From Seohaeicola zhoushanensis (GTDB taxonomy: Bacteria > Pseudomonadota > Alphaproteobacteria > Rhodobacterales > Rhodobacteraceae): a stretch of 60,273 nucleotides of DNA. Positions within the stretch are counted from its first letter, which is position 1. Every line of letters starts with the position of its first letter. Made by a program: the position numbers and the translations under genes. Shown piece after piece: positions 52,594-59,305 of this stretch. The stretch covers positions 1 to 60,273 of the forward strand of contig NZ_BNCJ01000024.1 of the NCBI RefSeq assembly GCF_014656415.1, in the 5' to 3' direction. Under the pieces are notes generated by a model, which was not told the DNA's origin, did no database searches, and saw only the letters and a program-made list of their open reading frames with translations.

Positions 52594-52761
52594 ATGAAAC
52601 GCAGCAAACCCGATTACGCCCGGATGAGCGATCCCGAGCATAACCCGCAATGGCGGCGACGTTGGACGGAACCGCCACTGCCGACCTTCCCGCCGATGAA
52701 GAACAGGATCGTCAGCTGGCGCAGCAACCAGAACGAAACCCCGAACAAGAAGGCACGATGA
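52594..52761 (+). CDS. Small protein, 55 residues
   Basis: Reads MKRSKPDYARMSDPEHNPQW and ends NQNETPNKKAR; it is rich in Arg, Pro and Trp. GGAAGGAG lies 6 bp before the ATG, and the stop overlaps the start of the VWA gene (ATGA), both good signs that it is real. No family recognised. It may be a basic adaptor in the transfer operon. Confidence 0.6.
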   Translation: MKRSKPDYARMSDPEHNPQWRRRWTEPPLPTFPPMKNRIVSWRSNQNETPNKKAR

Positions 52762-53426
52762 CCATGTTGCCTGCCATCATCAGACCGACCAAGACCACGG
52801 CGCTGACGCGCGCCGTGGCAGCCTTCAAGGCGCAGCGCCGCCCCGTGCATATCGGCATGATCATCGATGCCACCGGCAGCCGTGAACACAGCTGGGAACA
52901 GGCCCAGACCGCTCAGCTGCGGATGTTCAAGGACCTCGCCGGCCTGAAAGCGCTGCAGCTGAGGCTGCTGGAATTCGGGGGCGGCAAGCTGAGCGATTAT
53001 GGCTGGCAGTCTGATGCGCTGCAGGTCGCGAAGAAGATGGCAGCGGTGCGCTGCCGCCAGGGCCTGACGCAGTTCATCCCGGCGCTCGAAGCTTTCGCGA
53101 AGGACGAGACAAAGGCCGACGCGCTGATCCTGATCGGCGACGCGTTCGAAGAGTGCAGCACCGCCGTGCTGATGCCGTCATGGAACCTGCGCGATCGCGG
53201 CACCCGCGTCTTCTGCTTCCACGAAGGCGACGATCCGGTCGCGCGGAGTGCCTTCAATGCCATCGCCGAAACCACCGGCGGCCGGTCGATCAAACTGGGC
53301 GATCAGCTGCCGCTGGCAGACCTCTGCAGCGGGGCGGCGCTGCTGGCCGCAGGCGGGAAGGATGCGCTCAAGCGCCTGCCCAATGCCAAGGCGCGGCAAC
53401 TGCTGCTGCCGCCGCCCAAACCCTGA
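52758..53426 (+). CDS. VWA-like protein with MIDAS motif
   Basis: A 222-residue protein starting MTMLPAIIRPTKTTALTRAV. IGMIIDATGSREHSW gives a von Willebrand A metal-ion site (Asp37-x-Thr39-x-Ser41). Later strands ADALILIGDAFEECST and TRVFCFHEGDDPVARSAF fit a VWA fold. VWA proteins act as metal-dependent protein-binding scaffolds. A longer open frame upstream is antisense-like and lacks a ribosome site. Coupled to the 55-residue gene upstream. Confidence 0.75.
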   Translation: MTMLPAIIRPTKTTALTRAVAAFKAQRRPVHIGMIIDATGSREHSWEQAQTAQLRMFKDLAGLKALQLRLLEFGGGKLSDYGWQSDALQVAKKMAAVRCRQGLTQFIPALEAFAKDETKADALILIGDAFEECSTAVLMPSWNLRDRGTRVFCFHEGDDPVARSAFNAIAETTGGRSIKLGDQLPLADLCSGAALLAAGGKDALKRLPNAKARQLLLPPPKP

Positions 53427-53437
53427 AAGGAGAGACC

Positions 53438-53599
53438 ATGACCAATCCCAAAATCCCGAATGAACGGGAACGCGAACGCCAGCGCGAGCTGCGTGAGCAA
53501 TTCATCGAAGACCCCGGCGGCGGCGTCTGGCACGTCGATGATTTTCCCGCCGAAGACGGCCACCCCGAAACCAAAGATGATGAAAGGAATGTGAAATGA
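53438..53599 (+). CDS. Small acidic protein with IEDPGGGV motif, 53 residues
   Basis: Starts MTNPKIPNERERERQRELRE, a charged helix, followed by FIEDPGGGVWHVDDFPAEDG. AAAGGAG precedes the ATG by 5 bp. The stop overlaps the next start (ATGA). The motif IxDPGGGV recurs in the protein at 54170-54430. Unknown function. Confidence 0.65.
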   Translation: MTNPKIPNERERERQRELREQFIEDPGGGVWHVDDFPAEDGHPETKDDERNVK

Positions 53600-54156
53600 A
53601 AAGACTGACCAAAGCCCGCGAGCGTGGTTTGTACCCCATTCCGGAGCCGATGACCTATCACAACCAGAGCCGCGTCGAGATCACCGTGTCCGTGAATGAA
53701 GACGTGTATGACTTTCTTGCCGCGAATATCCAGCCAACGAATACCTTCTGGAGCATCGAGACAATCGTAAATGAAGCGCTCGACACTATCGTCGGCAAAA
53801 AGGTCGGCATCAATCACATGGTGGACATTGCGCAGCTGCGGCGCTCCCGCCCTGAAACCATCATGTTCGGCAAGATCAGCGGTGCGGCCGAAAGAAAGGC
53901 CATGATGGACTTGTTCGAAGCCTGCTGGGCACTCGCTGTCCATCTCACCAGCGAAGACAAGGGCGATAGCAAGCTGCCGATCCGCAATCTGCTCGCGATG
54001 CTGAGCCTGGCGATGCACGACCAGCGTGAACTGGCGGCAGAACTCGCGCGCACGCCTGTCTATGACAACGAAGACCTCAAGCTTCTGGAAATGGGACAGA
54101 AAGTAGCCCCGCGTTGGTTCTGGTGTGAAAAGGCAAACAAGACGTTTCCATCCTAG
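53596..54156 (+). CDS. Unknown protein, 186 residues
   Basis: Starts MKRLTKARERGLYPIPEPMT. A region like a ribbon-helix-helix (RVEITVSVNEDVYDFLAANI, then ETIVNEALDTIVGKKV) is followed by a mostly helical body (MDLFEACWALAVHLTSEDKG, IRNLLAMLSLAMHDQRELAA) and ends KANKTFPS. The RHH-like part suggests DNA binding. Fifth gene of the traG operon by my count. No family assigned. Confidence 0.65.
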   Translation: MKRLTKARERGLYPIPEPMTYHNQSRVEITVSVNEDVYDFLAANIQPTNTFWSIETIVNEALDTIVGKKVGINHMVDIAQLRRSRPETIMFGKISGAAERKAMMDLFEACWALAVHLTSEDKGDSKLPIRNLLAMLSLAMHDQRELAAELARTPVYDNEDLKLLEMGQKVAPRWFWCEKANKTFPS

Positions 54157-54169
54157 CTAAGGAGTAAAT

Positions 54170-54430
54170 ATGACGAACCACATCATCATTGACCCGGGCG
54201 GGGGCGTATCGCAGGAGCGTGCGCCCCGCCTGCAAGACAGGTCCGATGCGGAATTACAGGACCTGATAGCTGAAGCGGGCGCGCTGCTCGCAGAGCGCGC
54301 GGCCAAGCGCAAGCAGGACGCGATTGAACAGATTCAGCGCCTTGCCAAAGAGCAAGGCCTGAACGTGAAGATCGACAAGCCGAAACGGCGCCGCGGGCGT
54401 CCGCCGAAAGCCAAGCCCGCAAATAGCTGA
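54170..54430 (+). CDS. Small AT-hook, H-NS-like protein, 86 residues
   Basis: Starts MTNHIIIDPGGGVSQERAPR, sharing IxDPGGGV with the 53-residue protein. A coiled-coil-like helix follows (AELQDLIAEAGALLAERAAK) and the C-terminus is an AT-hook KRRRGRPPKAKPANS. The order coil plus AT-hook resembles short H-NS-like silencers carried by mobile elements. AAGGAG precedes the start. Last gene of its operon, ending at a terminator. Confidence 0.7.
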   Translation: MTNHIIIDPGGGVSQERAPRLQDRSDAELQDLIAEAGALLAERAAKRKQDAIEQIQRLAKEQGLNVKIDKPKRRRGRPPKAKPANS

Positions 54431-54461
54431 CAGGGACGCGGTCACCCGCGTCCCTGTTTTT
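54431..54461 (+). terminator. Terminator of the traG operon
   Basis: Perfect 11-bp stem (CAGGGACGCGG at 54431-54441 and its complement at 54446-54456), 4-nt loop, then TTTTT. It ends the plus-strand operon that began at 50375. Confidence 0.85.
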
Positions 54462-54473
54462 CGCGAAGGGCGC

Positions 54474-54722
54474 TTACGCGCCCTCCTCTTCGATCACTTC
54501 CCCATCTTCATCGCGGGGTTCGCGAAGGACGATGCGACCGCCACCGGCGGGAAGCAGTTCGAGCTGCAGCGTCAGTCCGCGGGCGTCTTCGTGGTCCCAG
54601 GCTGCGCCGATGCGGGTCCAGAATTTCTTCTTGCCGCGTTCGCTGACATGGTAGGCGATCAGGCTCGGCGGTGTGGTTTCACGAGCTTCGGTGCGGCGGG
54701 TGTTTTTGTTACGAGTCGTCAT
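54474..54722 (-). CDS. Conserved small protein, 82 residues
   Basis: Starts MTTRNKNTRRTEARETTPPS with GGAG 7 bp upstream. The core LIAYHVSERGKKKFWTRIGA then WDHEDARGLTLQLELLPAGG is a beta-type fold seen in small proteins of plasmids and integrative elements, as far as I recall. A much longer open frame upstream covers a repeat and is not coding. The hairpin leader 'copy A' lies about 70-140 bp upstream. Function unknown. Confidence 0.65.
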   Translation of the reverse strand: MTTRNKNTRRTEARETTPPSLIAYHVSERGKKKFWTRIGAAWDHEDARGLTLQLELLPAGGGRIVLREPRDEDGEVIEEEGA

Positions 54723-54790
54723 GGTATTCTCCTTTTCGGTTGATGTTTTCCTCGATACGCCTTCCGTCCAACGGGGCGGCAAAGCCGGCG

Positions 54791-54864
54791 GGTCAATGGA
54801 CAACACGGCCTTTCGCCAAGGCTTCAGGCCGCAGGCGGGAGGGTGGTGCGGGCAGCCATTGACC
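54791..54864 (-). repeat. Hairpin leader repeat, copy A
   Basis: Arms GGTCAATGG (54791-54799) and CCATTGACC (54856-54864) enclose a loop with CAACACGGCC and GGTGCGGGCAG, shared with copies B and C. It lies upstream of the minus-strand gene starting at 54722. No gene is seen between here and 55160. Confidence 0.6.
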
Positions 54865-55159
54865 GGACGGCGCGCCCCGTCAGGTTTGGCGTGACCTTCG
54901 AGGGAAACAGCAGCGAAAGGGGAAACGGCGACAGCAGTGACGCGCACCCTGCCGCTTGCCCGTCAAAACCCAATCGCTGCCGGCCCGCCGCAACAGATGA
55001 GACCGGCATTCCGAAATTCTGGACACGGCGCGACCGTCGGCACAGACGTCCGTCGTCGCTCGCAGCGGGCTCACCGCCCTGGCGCGTGAGAAACCTTCAG
55101 TGAGATTAATGAAGATGGGGAGCTGATCGAAGAAGTGAAAACGTTGCAGCACCGAAAGA

Positions 55160-55408
55160 CTAGCGGCCAAGCTCCCGTCCCGGATCGTTGTCATGTGATC
55201 TTTCGGCTTTGTCTCGCGCCTTTCGGGCGCGAACGCGAGCGGCTGCGCGCAGAAGGAACGCGTGTTCGTCGAACGCCTGCTTGGGAGCCAATTGCTGTTC
55301 GTGCGGCCCGATAAAGCGGCCCTGATCATACGAATAAGGAATACGCTCTGACGTTTCGTCGGAGTCCTGCGGGAGTTTATCTTTCAGCTTGTCGTTCTCG
55401 GCGTCCAT
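55160..55408 (-). CDS. Small hydrophilic protein, 82 residues
   Basis: Starts MDAENDKLKDKLPQDSDETS with GGAG 8 bp upstream; it is highly charged, with a central segment GRFIGPHEQQLAPKQAFDEH and a basic helix AARVRARKARDKAERS. No domain recognised. It is separated from the upstream gene by a terminator, so it has its own promoter or none seen. Confidence 0.55.
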   Translation of the reverse strand: MDAENDKLKDKLPQDSDETSERIPYSYDQGRFIGPHEQQLAPKQAFDEHAFLLRAAARVRARKARDKAERSHDNDPGRELGR

Positions 55409-55474
55409 AATTGTCTGCTCCTCAATGAGTCATTTTACCATCGCGGAGGCCAAGAACGCAAAATTAGGGAAACT

Positions 55475-55498
55475 GGCCGGAGGACAGAGCCTCCGGCC
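55475..55498 (-). terminator. Terminator after the 121-residue gene
   Basis: GGCCGGAGG (55475-55483) and CCTCCGGCC (55490-55498) with a 6-nt loop, followed on the minus strand by a T-rich stretch (AGTTTCCCTAATTTT). It starts 8 bp after the gene stop. Confidence 0.65.
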
Positions 55499-55505
55499 GG
55501 AATGG

Positions 55506-55871
55506 TCACCACCACGAGTCATAGTAGACCGTGTAGCCGTCGACGATCGCCTGACGGGCCTTGGCGATAAAAGCAAGATCGTCATCGCACTCACTGCCGT
55601 CCGAGTCGCCGAAGAAGAAACCGGCGGTATCGGGTAGCTCCTTCGCATGGATCGCTTTCTCCAAGCGGTCCAGATCGAAGGCGGTCAGAACCACACCGAC
55701 GCAGTTGAAACAGTCGGCGCTACCGCCCTTGTCGAAGTAGAGCTGCTCCATCCAGCCGTGCAGGTCGGGATGCTTGCGCCAGTAGTGGATTTCGGTGGAT
55801 TCGGTGACCGTAAAATCGACCTCGGTGTCGAGCTTTTCGGCAGTGATTTTTGCGTACATATCAAGTCCCAT
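55506..55871 (-). CDS. Phage/plasmid-type conserved protein, 121 residues
   Basis: Starts MGLDMYAKITAEKLDTEVDF and has the conserved pattern EIHYWRKHPDLHGWMEQLYF, NCVGVVLTAFDLDRLEKAIH, GFFFGDSDGS and AIVDGYTVYYDSWW. Such proteins occur widely in phages and mobile elements, sometimes misannotated as phosphoglycerate kinase; their role is unknown. AGGAAAAG precedes the ATG. Leader repeat copy B lies 70-120 bp upstream. Confidence 0.75.
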   Translation of the reverse strand: MGLDMYAKITAEKLDTEVDFTVTESTEIHYWRKHPDLHGWMEQLYFDKGGSADCFNCVGVVLTAFDLDRLEKAIHAKELPDTAGFFFGDSDGSECDDDLAFIAKARQAIVDGYTVYYDSWW

Positions 55872-55941
55872 CGTCTTTTCCTTTCGTTGCGGGTTACGTC
55901 CTGATGGACGCGCCCGAAAAAGGCGGCGGGGACAGCGCGGC

Positions 55942-55990
55942 GGTCATGGCCAACACGGCCCGAAGGGGCGGTGCGGGCAGGCCATTGACG
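55942..55990 (-). repeat. Hairpin leader repeat, copy B
   Basis: Arms GTCATGGCC (55943-55951) and GGCCATTGAC (55980-55989), one bulge, enclose CAACACGGCC and GGTGCGGGCAG as in copy A. The arm bases differ from copy A but still pair. Confidence 0.6.
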
Positions 55991-56132
55991 GCAGTGCGAC
56001 CGCTGCCACGGTCGCGGCAATCCAGATGGACGAAACCCGTCGATGGAAAGCGAGGCAGGGGGCAGATGCACCGCAATGATCATCGGCGCAAAACGGGGTC
56101 GCAACGTCGGTATCAGGAACGAGGAAGAAGAA

Positions 56133-56150
56133 AGGGCGCCGAAGCGCCCT
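56133..56150 (-). terminator. Terminator after the DUF2958 operon
   Basis: AGGGCGC and GCGCCCT with a TTCG tetraloop on the minus strand, followed by TTCTTCTTCC. It lies 4 bp after the stop of the 103-residue gene. Confidence 0.75.
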
Positions 56151-56154
56151 CTCG

Positions 56155-56466
56155 TTAGAACAGTGAATACTGGCGGGCGGCATCCTCCTGCCGCTTCCAC
56201 GCAGGATGGCTCGCAGCCTGCTCGATAGCATCCAGCATAAAGGCAACGGGACCACCGGCGGCATGAATGTCCGCGTCCGCGATGAAGTGTGAGCGGTAGC
56301 CTGTCTCGGTGATCGGCAGCACGGCCCTTGCGGGCTCGATGCTTTCGACTTCGAGATGGGCGAGCTGGTAGCCGTAGACCTCCGACAAATCCATCCAGTT
56401 CGGCGCGTAACGGATTTCGATCATGATGCCGCGCCAGTCCACGCGGAAATGTTCGCAGCTGCTCAT
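56155..56466 (-). CDS. Conserved mobile-element protein, 103 residues
   Basis: Starts MSSCEHFRVDWRGIMIEIRY; conserved-looking parts are APNWMDLSEVYGYQLAHLEV and ITETGYRSHFIADADIHAAG, ending in a helix HPAWKRQEDAARQYSLF. I recall such proteins next to DUF2958 genes in alphaproteobacterial plasmids. The start overlaps the DUF2958 stop (ATGA). Function unknown. Confidence 0.7.
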   Translation of the reverse strand: MSSCEHFRVDWRGIMIEIRYAPNWMDLSEVYGYQLAHLEVESIEPARAVLPITETGYRSHFIADADIHAAGGPVAFMLDAIEQAASHPAWKRQEDAARQYSLF

Positions 56467-56867
56467 AGCGCACCTCCTGCGAACGCGGCCTGTGCGAGCG
56501 CATCCGGCCGCTCGGTGATACCGGCGGCATTCCAGGCCGCGCGGGCATAGATCGAGATGGTGTGTTTCGGGGTGAAGTGAAGATCGCGCTCGACCGGCAG
56601 GCCGAGACAGCCCTTCACCTCTTCCAGTTCAGAAATCCGCACCGTACCGAGCTCCGGGAAGCCAAGGCCGAGATCGCAGAGGCCGAAGGCGATATCGTTG
56701 TCTTCGGGGTCGAGTTCGGTCAGCAGCCAGGTGCAACCGGCGTCGGGCGTGAAGAGCTTGACGACGGGCAGGAAGTCGGGCGCGTCCTCACCGGCTTCGT
56801 CGGCGGTAAAACGCAGGCGACCGTTGCGCAGAAGCTGGTCGCGGATGGATTGGGTCAAGAGTTTCAT
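56463..56867 (-). CDS. DUF2958 protein
   Basis: A 134-residue DUF2958 protein with the diagnostic run LFTPDAGCTWLLTELDPEDN followed by DIAFGLCDLGLGFPELGTV, and the later PVERDLHFTP. DUF2958 proteins are common on plasmids and integrative elements beside ArdC and relaxase genes; role unknown. AAAGGAG lies 6 bp before the ATG. Leader repeat copy C lies 65-130 bp upstream. Confidence 0.85.
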   Translation of the reverse strand: MKLLTQSIRDQLLRNGRLRFTADEAGEDAPDFLPVVKLFTPDAGCTWLLTELDPEDNDIAFGLCDLGLGFPELGTVRISELEEVKGCLGLPVERDLHFTPKHTISIYARAAWNAAGITERPDALAQAAFAGGAL

Positions 56868-56932
56868 GTTCGTCTCCTTTGTTCGGGGTTTTACTCAAGA
56901 CGCGGAGACGACAGGCCGAACGGACAAGCCGA

Positions 56933-56998
56933 CCGGTCACACGGGCAACCCGGTCCTGCGCCAGGGGGCAGGAGTGGTGCGGGCAGCCCGTTGACCGG
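56933..56998 (-). repeat. Hairpin leader repeat, copy C
   Basis: Arms at 56933-56946 (with one extra base) and GCCCGTTGACCGG at 56986-56998 enclose GTGGTGCGGGCAG. The right flank GACCGGACGGCGCG is identical to copy A. Arm bases differ from A and B yet remain paired. Confidence 0.6.
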
Positions 56999-57121
56999 AC
57001 GGCGCGTTCGGCCAGACAAAGCGTCAAAGATTGAGGAAACCGGGCAAGGGGAGCGGCATCAGAAATCACCCCGACCCACCACTGCCCTTCCCGCAACGAA
57101 GCGGATCAGCGATAAGCAGAC

Positions 57122-57463
57122 ATGCGCGTCCTGTTCATCTGTTCCAGCAATTTGATCAGAAGCCCGACGGCGGAACGGCACTTCGCTAACCACCCCGGTA
57201 TCGAAACGCTGTCCGCCGGTATCGGCGCCGACGCGCTCCGGCCCCTGACCGCCGAGCTGATAGACTGGGCAGACCTGATCCTGACGATGGAAGAAGGCTA
57301 CGCCGACCATGTGCGCGAGCGCTTCGCAGACGCCCTCGGCGACACGCCGATGGCCAGCCTCGACGTGCCGGACAAGTTCAGACGCGACGCACCGGAGCTG
57401 ATCGCGCTGCTCGAACAGCAGTGCGCAGGATGGATTTCCGGCACAGGCCAGCAGGTCCGATAG
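57122..57463 (+). CDS. Low-molecular-weight phosphatase-like protein
   Basis: A 113-residue protein with the phosphatase loop MRVLFICSSNLIRSPTAERH (Cys7-x5-Arg13) and the late acidic loop SLDVPDKFRRD where LMW phosphatases carry the general acid. It is shorter than classical LMW-PTP (about 150 residues), so it is a minimal version or a related small family often seen near mobile genes. It may dephosphorylate tyrosine or arsenate; undecided. No ArsR neighbour. Confidence 0.78.
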   Translation: MRVLFICSSNLIRSPTAERHFANHPGIETLSAGIGADALRPLTAELIDWADLILTMEEGYADHVRERFADALGDTPMASLDVPDKFRRDAPELIALLEQQCAGWISGTGQQVR

Positions 57464-57484
57464 TCACTGTATCCAATCCGCACA

Positions 57485-57604
57485 TGCTTTAAAGAGCATG
57501 CTATGGGCGATAATGCGCCCTTTAAGGTATGGACCTTGACAAACCGACTTTGTCAGCGTATGCTTTAAAAAGCAGTCAAAAAAAGATAAGAAGCGCTTTA
57601 AAGC
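57485..57604 (+). promoter_or_regulatory. hipBA promoter with TTTAAA operator array
   Basis: TTGACA (57536-57541), 17-bp spacer, TATGCT (57559-57564). Operator-like sites: TGCTTTAAAGAGCA (57485-57498), CCTTTAAGG (57519-57527), TGCTTTAAAAAGCA (57561-57574, over the -10 and start) and GCTTTAAAGC (57595-57604, over the ribosome site). HipB-type antitoxins repress through such repeated palindromes. Confidence 0.65.
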
Positions 57605-57606
57605 AG

Positions 57607-57948
57607 ATGGCAAAGAAGAATCTACTCATTGAGGCCCCGCCCTACGAGGTCGAACAGGCGATCAGCCGCCTGGGCAAGAACCTGCGCACTGCGCGGCTCC
57701 GCCGCAACATGACCATCGAGCAGGTCGCCGAGAAGATCGGCACCGGCCCCCGCGCCGTCATGGATGCCGAGAAGGGCAAGCTGAGCACGGGGATCGCCGT
57801 CTATACCGCCCTGCTCTGGACATACGATCTGCTGCGCCCATTCCGCGACCTTGCAGACCCGCTGGGCGACAGCGAAGGCCTGGCCCTGGACCAACTCGAC
57901 AGCCGCACGCGCGCCCGTACCGGCAAGGGGCTAGACAATGACTTCTAG
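57607..57948 (+). CDS. hipB: HipB-type antitoxin (Xre HTH)
   Basis: A 113-residue repressor/antitoxin. The start MAKKNLLIEAPPYEVEQAIS at 57607 lies downstream of the promoter; an ATG at 57529 is upstream of it and can be excluded. The HTH is LRTARLRRNMTIEQVAEKIG then TGPRAVMDAEKGKL. The stop lies 11 bp inside hipA. It likely binds the palindromes in its own promoter and neutralises HipA. Confidence 0.85.
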   Translation: MAKKNLLIEAPPYEVEQAISRLGKNLRTARLRRNMTIEQVAEKIGTGPRAVMDAEKGKLSTGIAVYTALLWTYDLLRPFRDLADPLGDSEGLALDQLDSRTRARTGKGLDNDF

Positions 57949-59218
57949 GTTCGGCGCAACGGAGTGCTTCGTCTACATCATGCTGCCCGGCACGACTGAA
58001 TTCGTGACGGCGGGCCGCTTCGTGCTGGAACCGGACCGTGACGGGACGCCCGTGGGCCGTTTCGTCTACGGCAAGAGCTACCTTTCCAACCACGATGCTG
58101 TGCCGATCGACCCGCTGGAGCTCAAGCTGGCAACGACCACCTATCAGACAACGGCACTCAAGGGCGTGTTCGGCGCTTTGCGCGATGCCGGTCCGGACTA
58201 TTGGGGGCGCCGGGTCATCGAAAAACACGCGGGTCTGCCCCAGCTCGGCGAGATCGACTACCTGCTTTATGCACCGGATGACCGCGCGGGCGCATTGGGC
58301 TTCGGGCTCGGCCCCAAGCCCCCCGCCCCGCAGCGCCGCTTCAACAGGACGCTCGATCTGAACAAGCTGATCGGCATCGCCGATGCGATCATCGCCAATG
58401 AAGATGTGCCGGACGAACCGGAGACAGGACAGGTCCATGATCTGATGCTGGTCGGCACGTCGATGGGCGGCGCGCGCCCGAAAGCCGTTGTCGAGGACGA
58501 AGACGGACTCTGGATCGCAAAATTCAACAGGCCGGATGACAAGTGGAACTATGCCCGCGTCGAGCACGCGATGCTGGAACTCGCCAGAGCCTGCGGCATC
58601 CATACCGCGCAAAGCCGGATCACGACGGTCGGCGACCGCGATGTGCTGCTGGTCAAGCGCTTCGACCGCGAGCGCACAGAGAAAGGATATCTGCGCACCC
58701 GCATGATGAGCGGGCTGACGATCCTGCGCACGGAGGACACGCATCAGCACCGCGACCGCTGGTCATATGTGCTGCTGGCAGAAGAACTGCGCCGCATCAG
58801 CGCCCGCCCCAAAGAGGATGCCGCCGAACTGTTCAGGCGCATGGTCTTCAACGCGCTGATCTCGAACACCGACGATCACCCCCGCAACCATGCGGCCATC
58901 GCCCATGACAAGGACTGGAAGCTGTCACCGGCCTACGACCTGACGCCCTCGATGCCGGTCAGCATCGAGCGGCGCGACCTTGCCATGACCTGCGGCGATC
59001 TCGGCCGCTATGCCAACGCGACGAACATCCTGTCGCAGTGCGCGCGTTTTCACCTCCAGCGCGAGGAAGCGGAAGCGATCATCGATGGCATGGAAGAGCA
59101 GGTAAAGGCGACCTGGTACGAGACCGCCCGCCGCGAGGGCGTCACCGATCAGGATTGCGCAATCATCAAATCCGCCTTCGCCTATCCGGGATTCCGGCTG
59201 GACATTCAGCAAGCCTGA
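57938..59218 (+). CDS. hipA: HipA-type Ser/Thr kinase toxin
   Basis: A 426-residue kinase. Catalytic and metal motifs are NALISNTDDHPRNHAA (Asp near residue 312) and SPAYDLTPS; the ATP-binding part is GTSMGGARPKAVVED. HipA of E. coli phosphorylates glutamyl-tRNA synthetase and causes growth arrest; the substrate here is not known. The lineage with a separate N-terminal subdomain (HipA_N, about 40-110) is present. Coupled to hipB. It stabilises the element or defends it; inference. Confidence 0.88.
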   Translation: MTSRFGATECFVYIMLPGTTEFVTAGRFVLEPDRDGTPVGRFVYGKSYLSNHDAVPIDPLELKLATTTYQTTALKGVFGALRDAGPDYWGRRVIEKHAGLPQLGEIDYLLYAPDDRAGALGFGLGPKPPAPQRRFNRTLDLNKLIGIADAIIANEDVPDEPETGQVHDLMLVGTSMGGARPKAVVEDEDGLWIAKFNRPDDKWNYARVEHAMLELARACGIHTAQSRITTVGDRDVLLVKRFDRERTEKGYLRTRMMSGLTILRTEDTHQHRDRWSYVLLAEELRRISARPKEDAAELFRRMVFNALISNTDDHPRNHAAIAHDKDWKLSPAYDLTPSMPVSIERRDLAMTCGDLGRYANATNILSQCARFHLQREEAEAIIDGMEEQVKATWYETARREGVTDQDCAIIKSAFAYPGFRLDIQQA

Positions 59219-59230
59219 GAGATGCTCCTA

Positions 59231-59294
59231 ACTTTCTCGCACCTGCGATGCGCGAAAGTCAGAAAGCGGTCGCCCTGACAATCAAGGCGACCGC
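59231..59294 (-). terminator. Paired hairpins between convergent hipA and ardC
   Basis: First hairpin 59231-59259 (ACTTTC-TCGCA with TGCGCGAAAGT, one mismatch), second 59266-59294 (GCGGTCGCC with GGCGACCGC). On the minus strand the second is followed by TTTCTGACTTT, fitting an ardC terminator. A third stem (59297-59320) overlaps the ardC end. Confidence 0.45.
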
Positions 59295-59305
59295 AGGAAG
59301 CGGCC

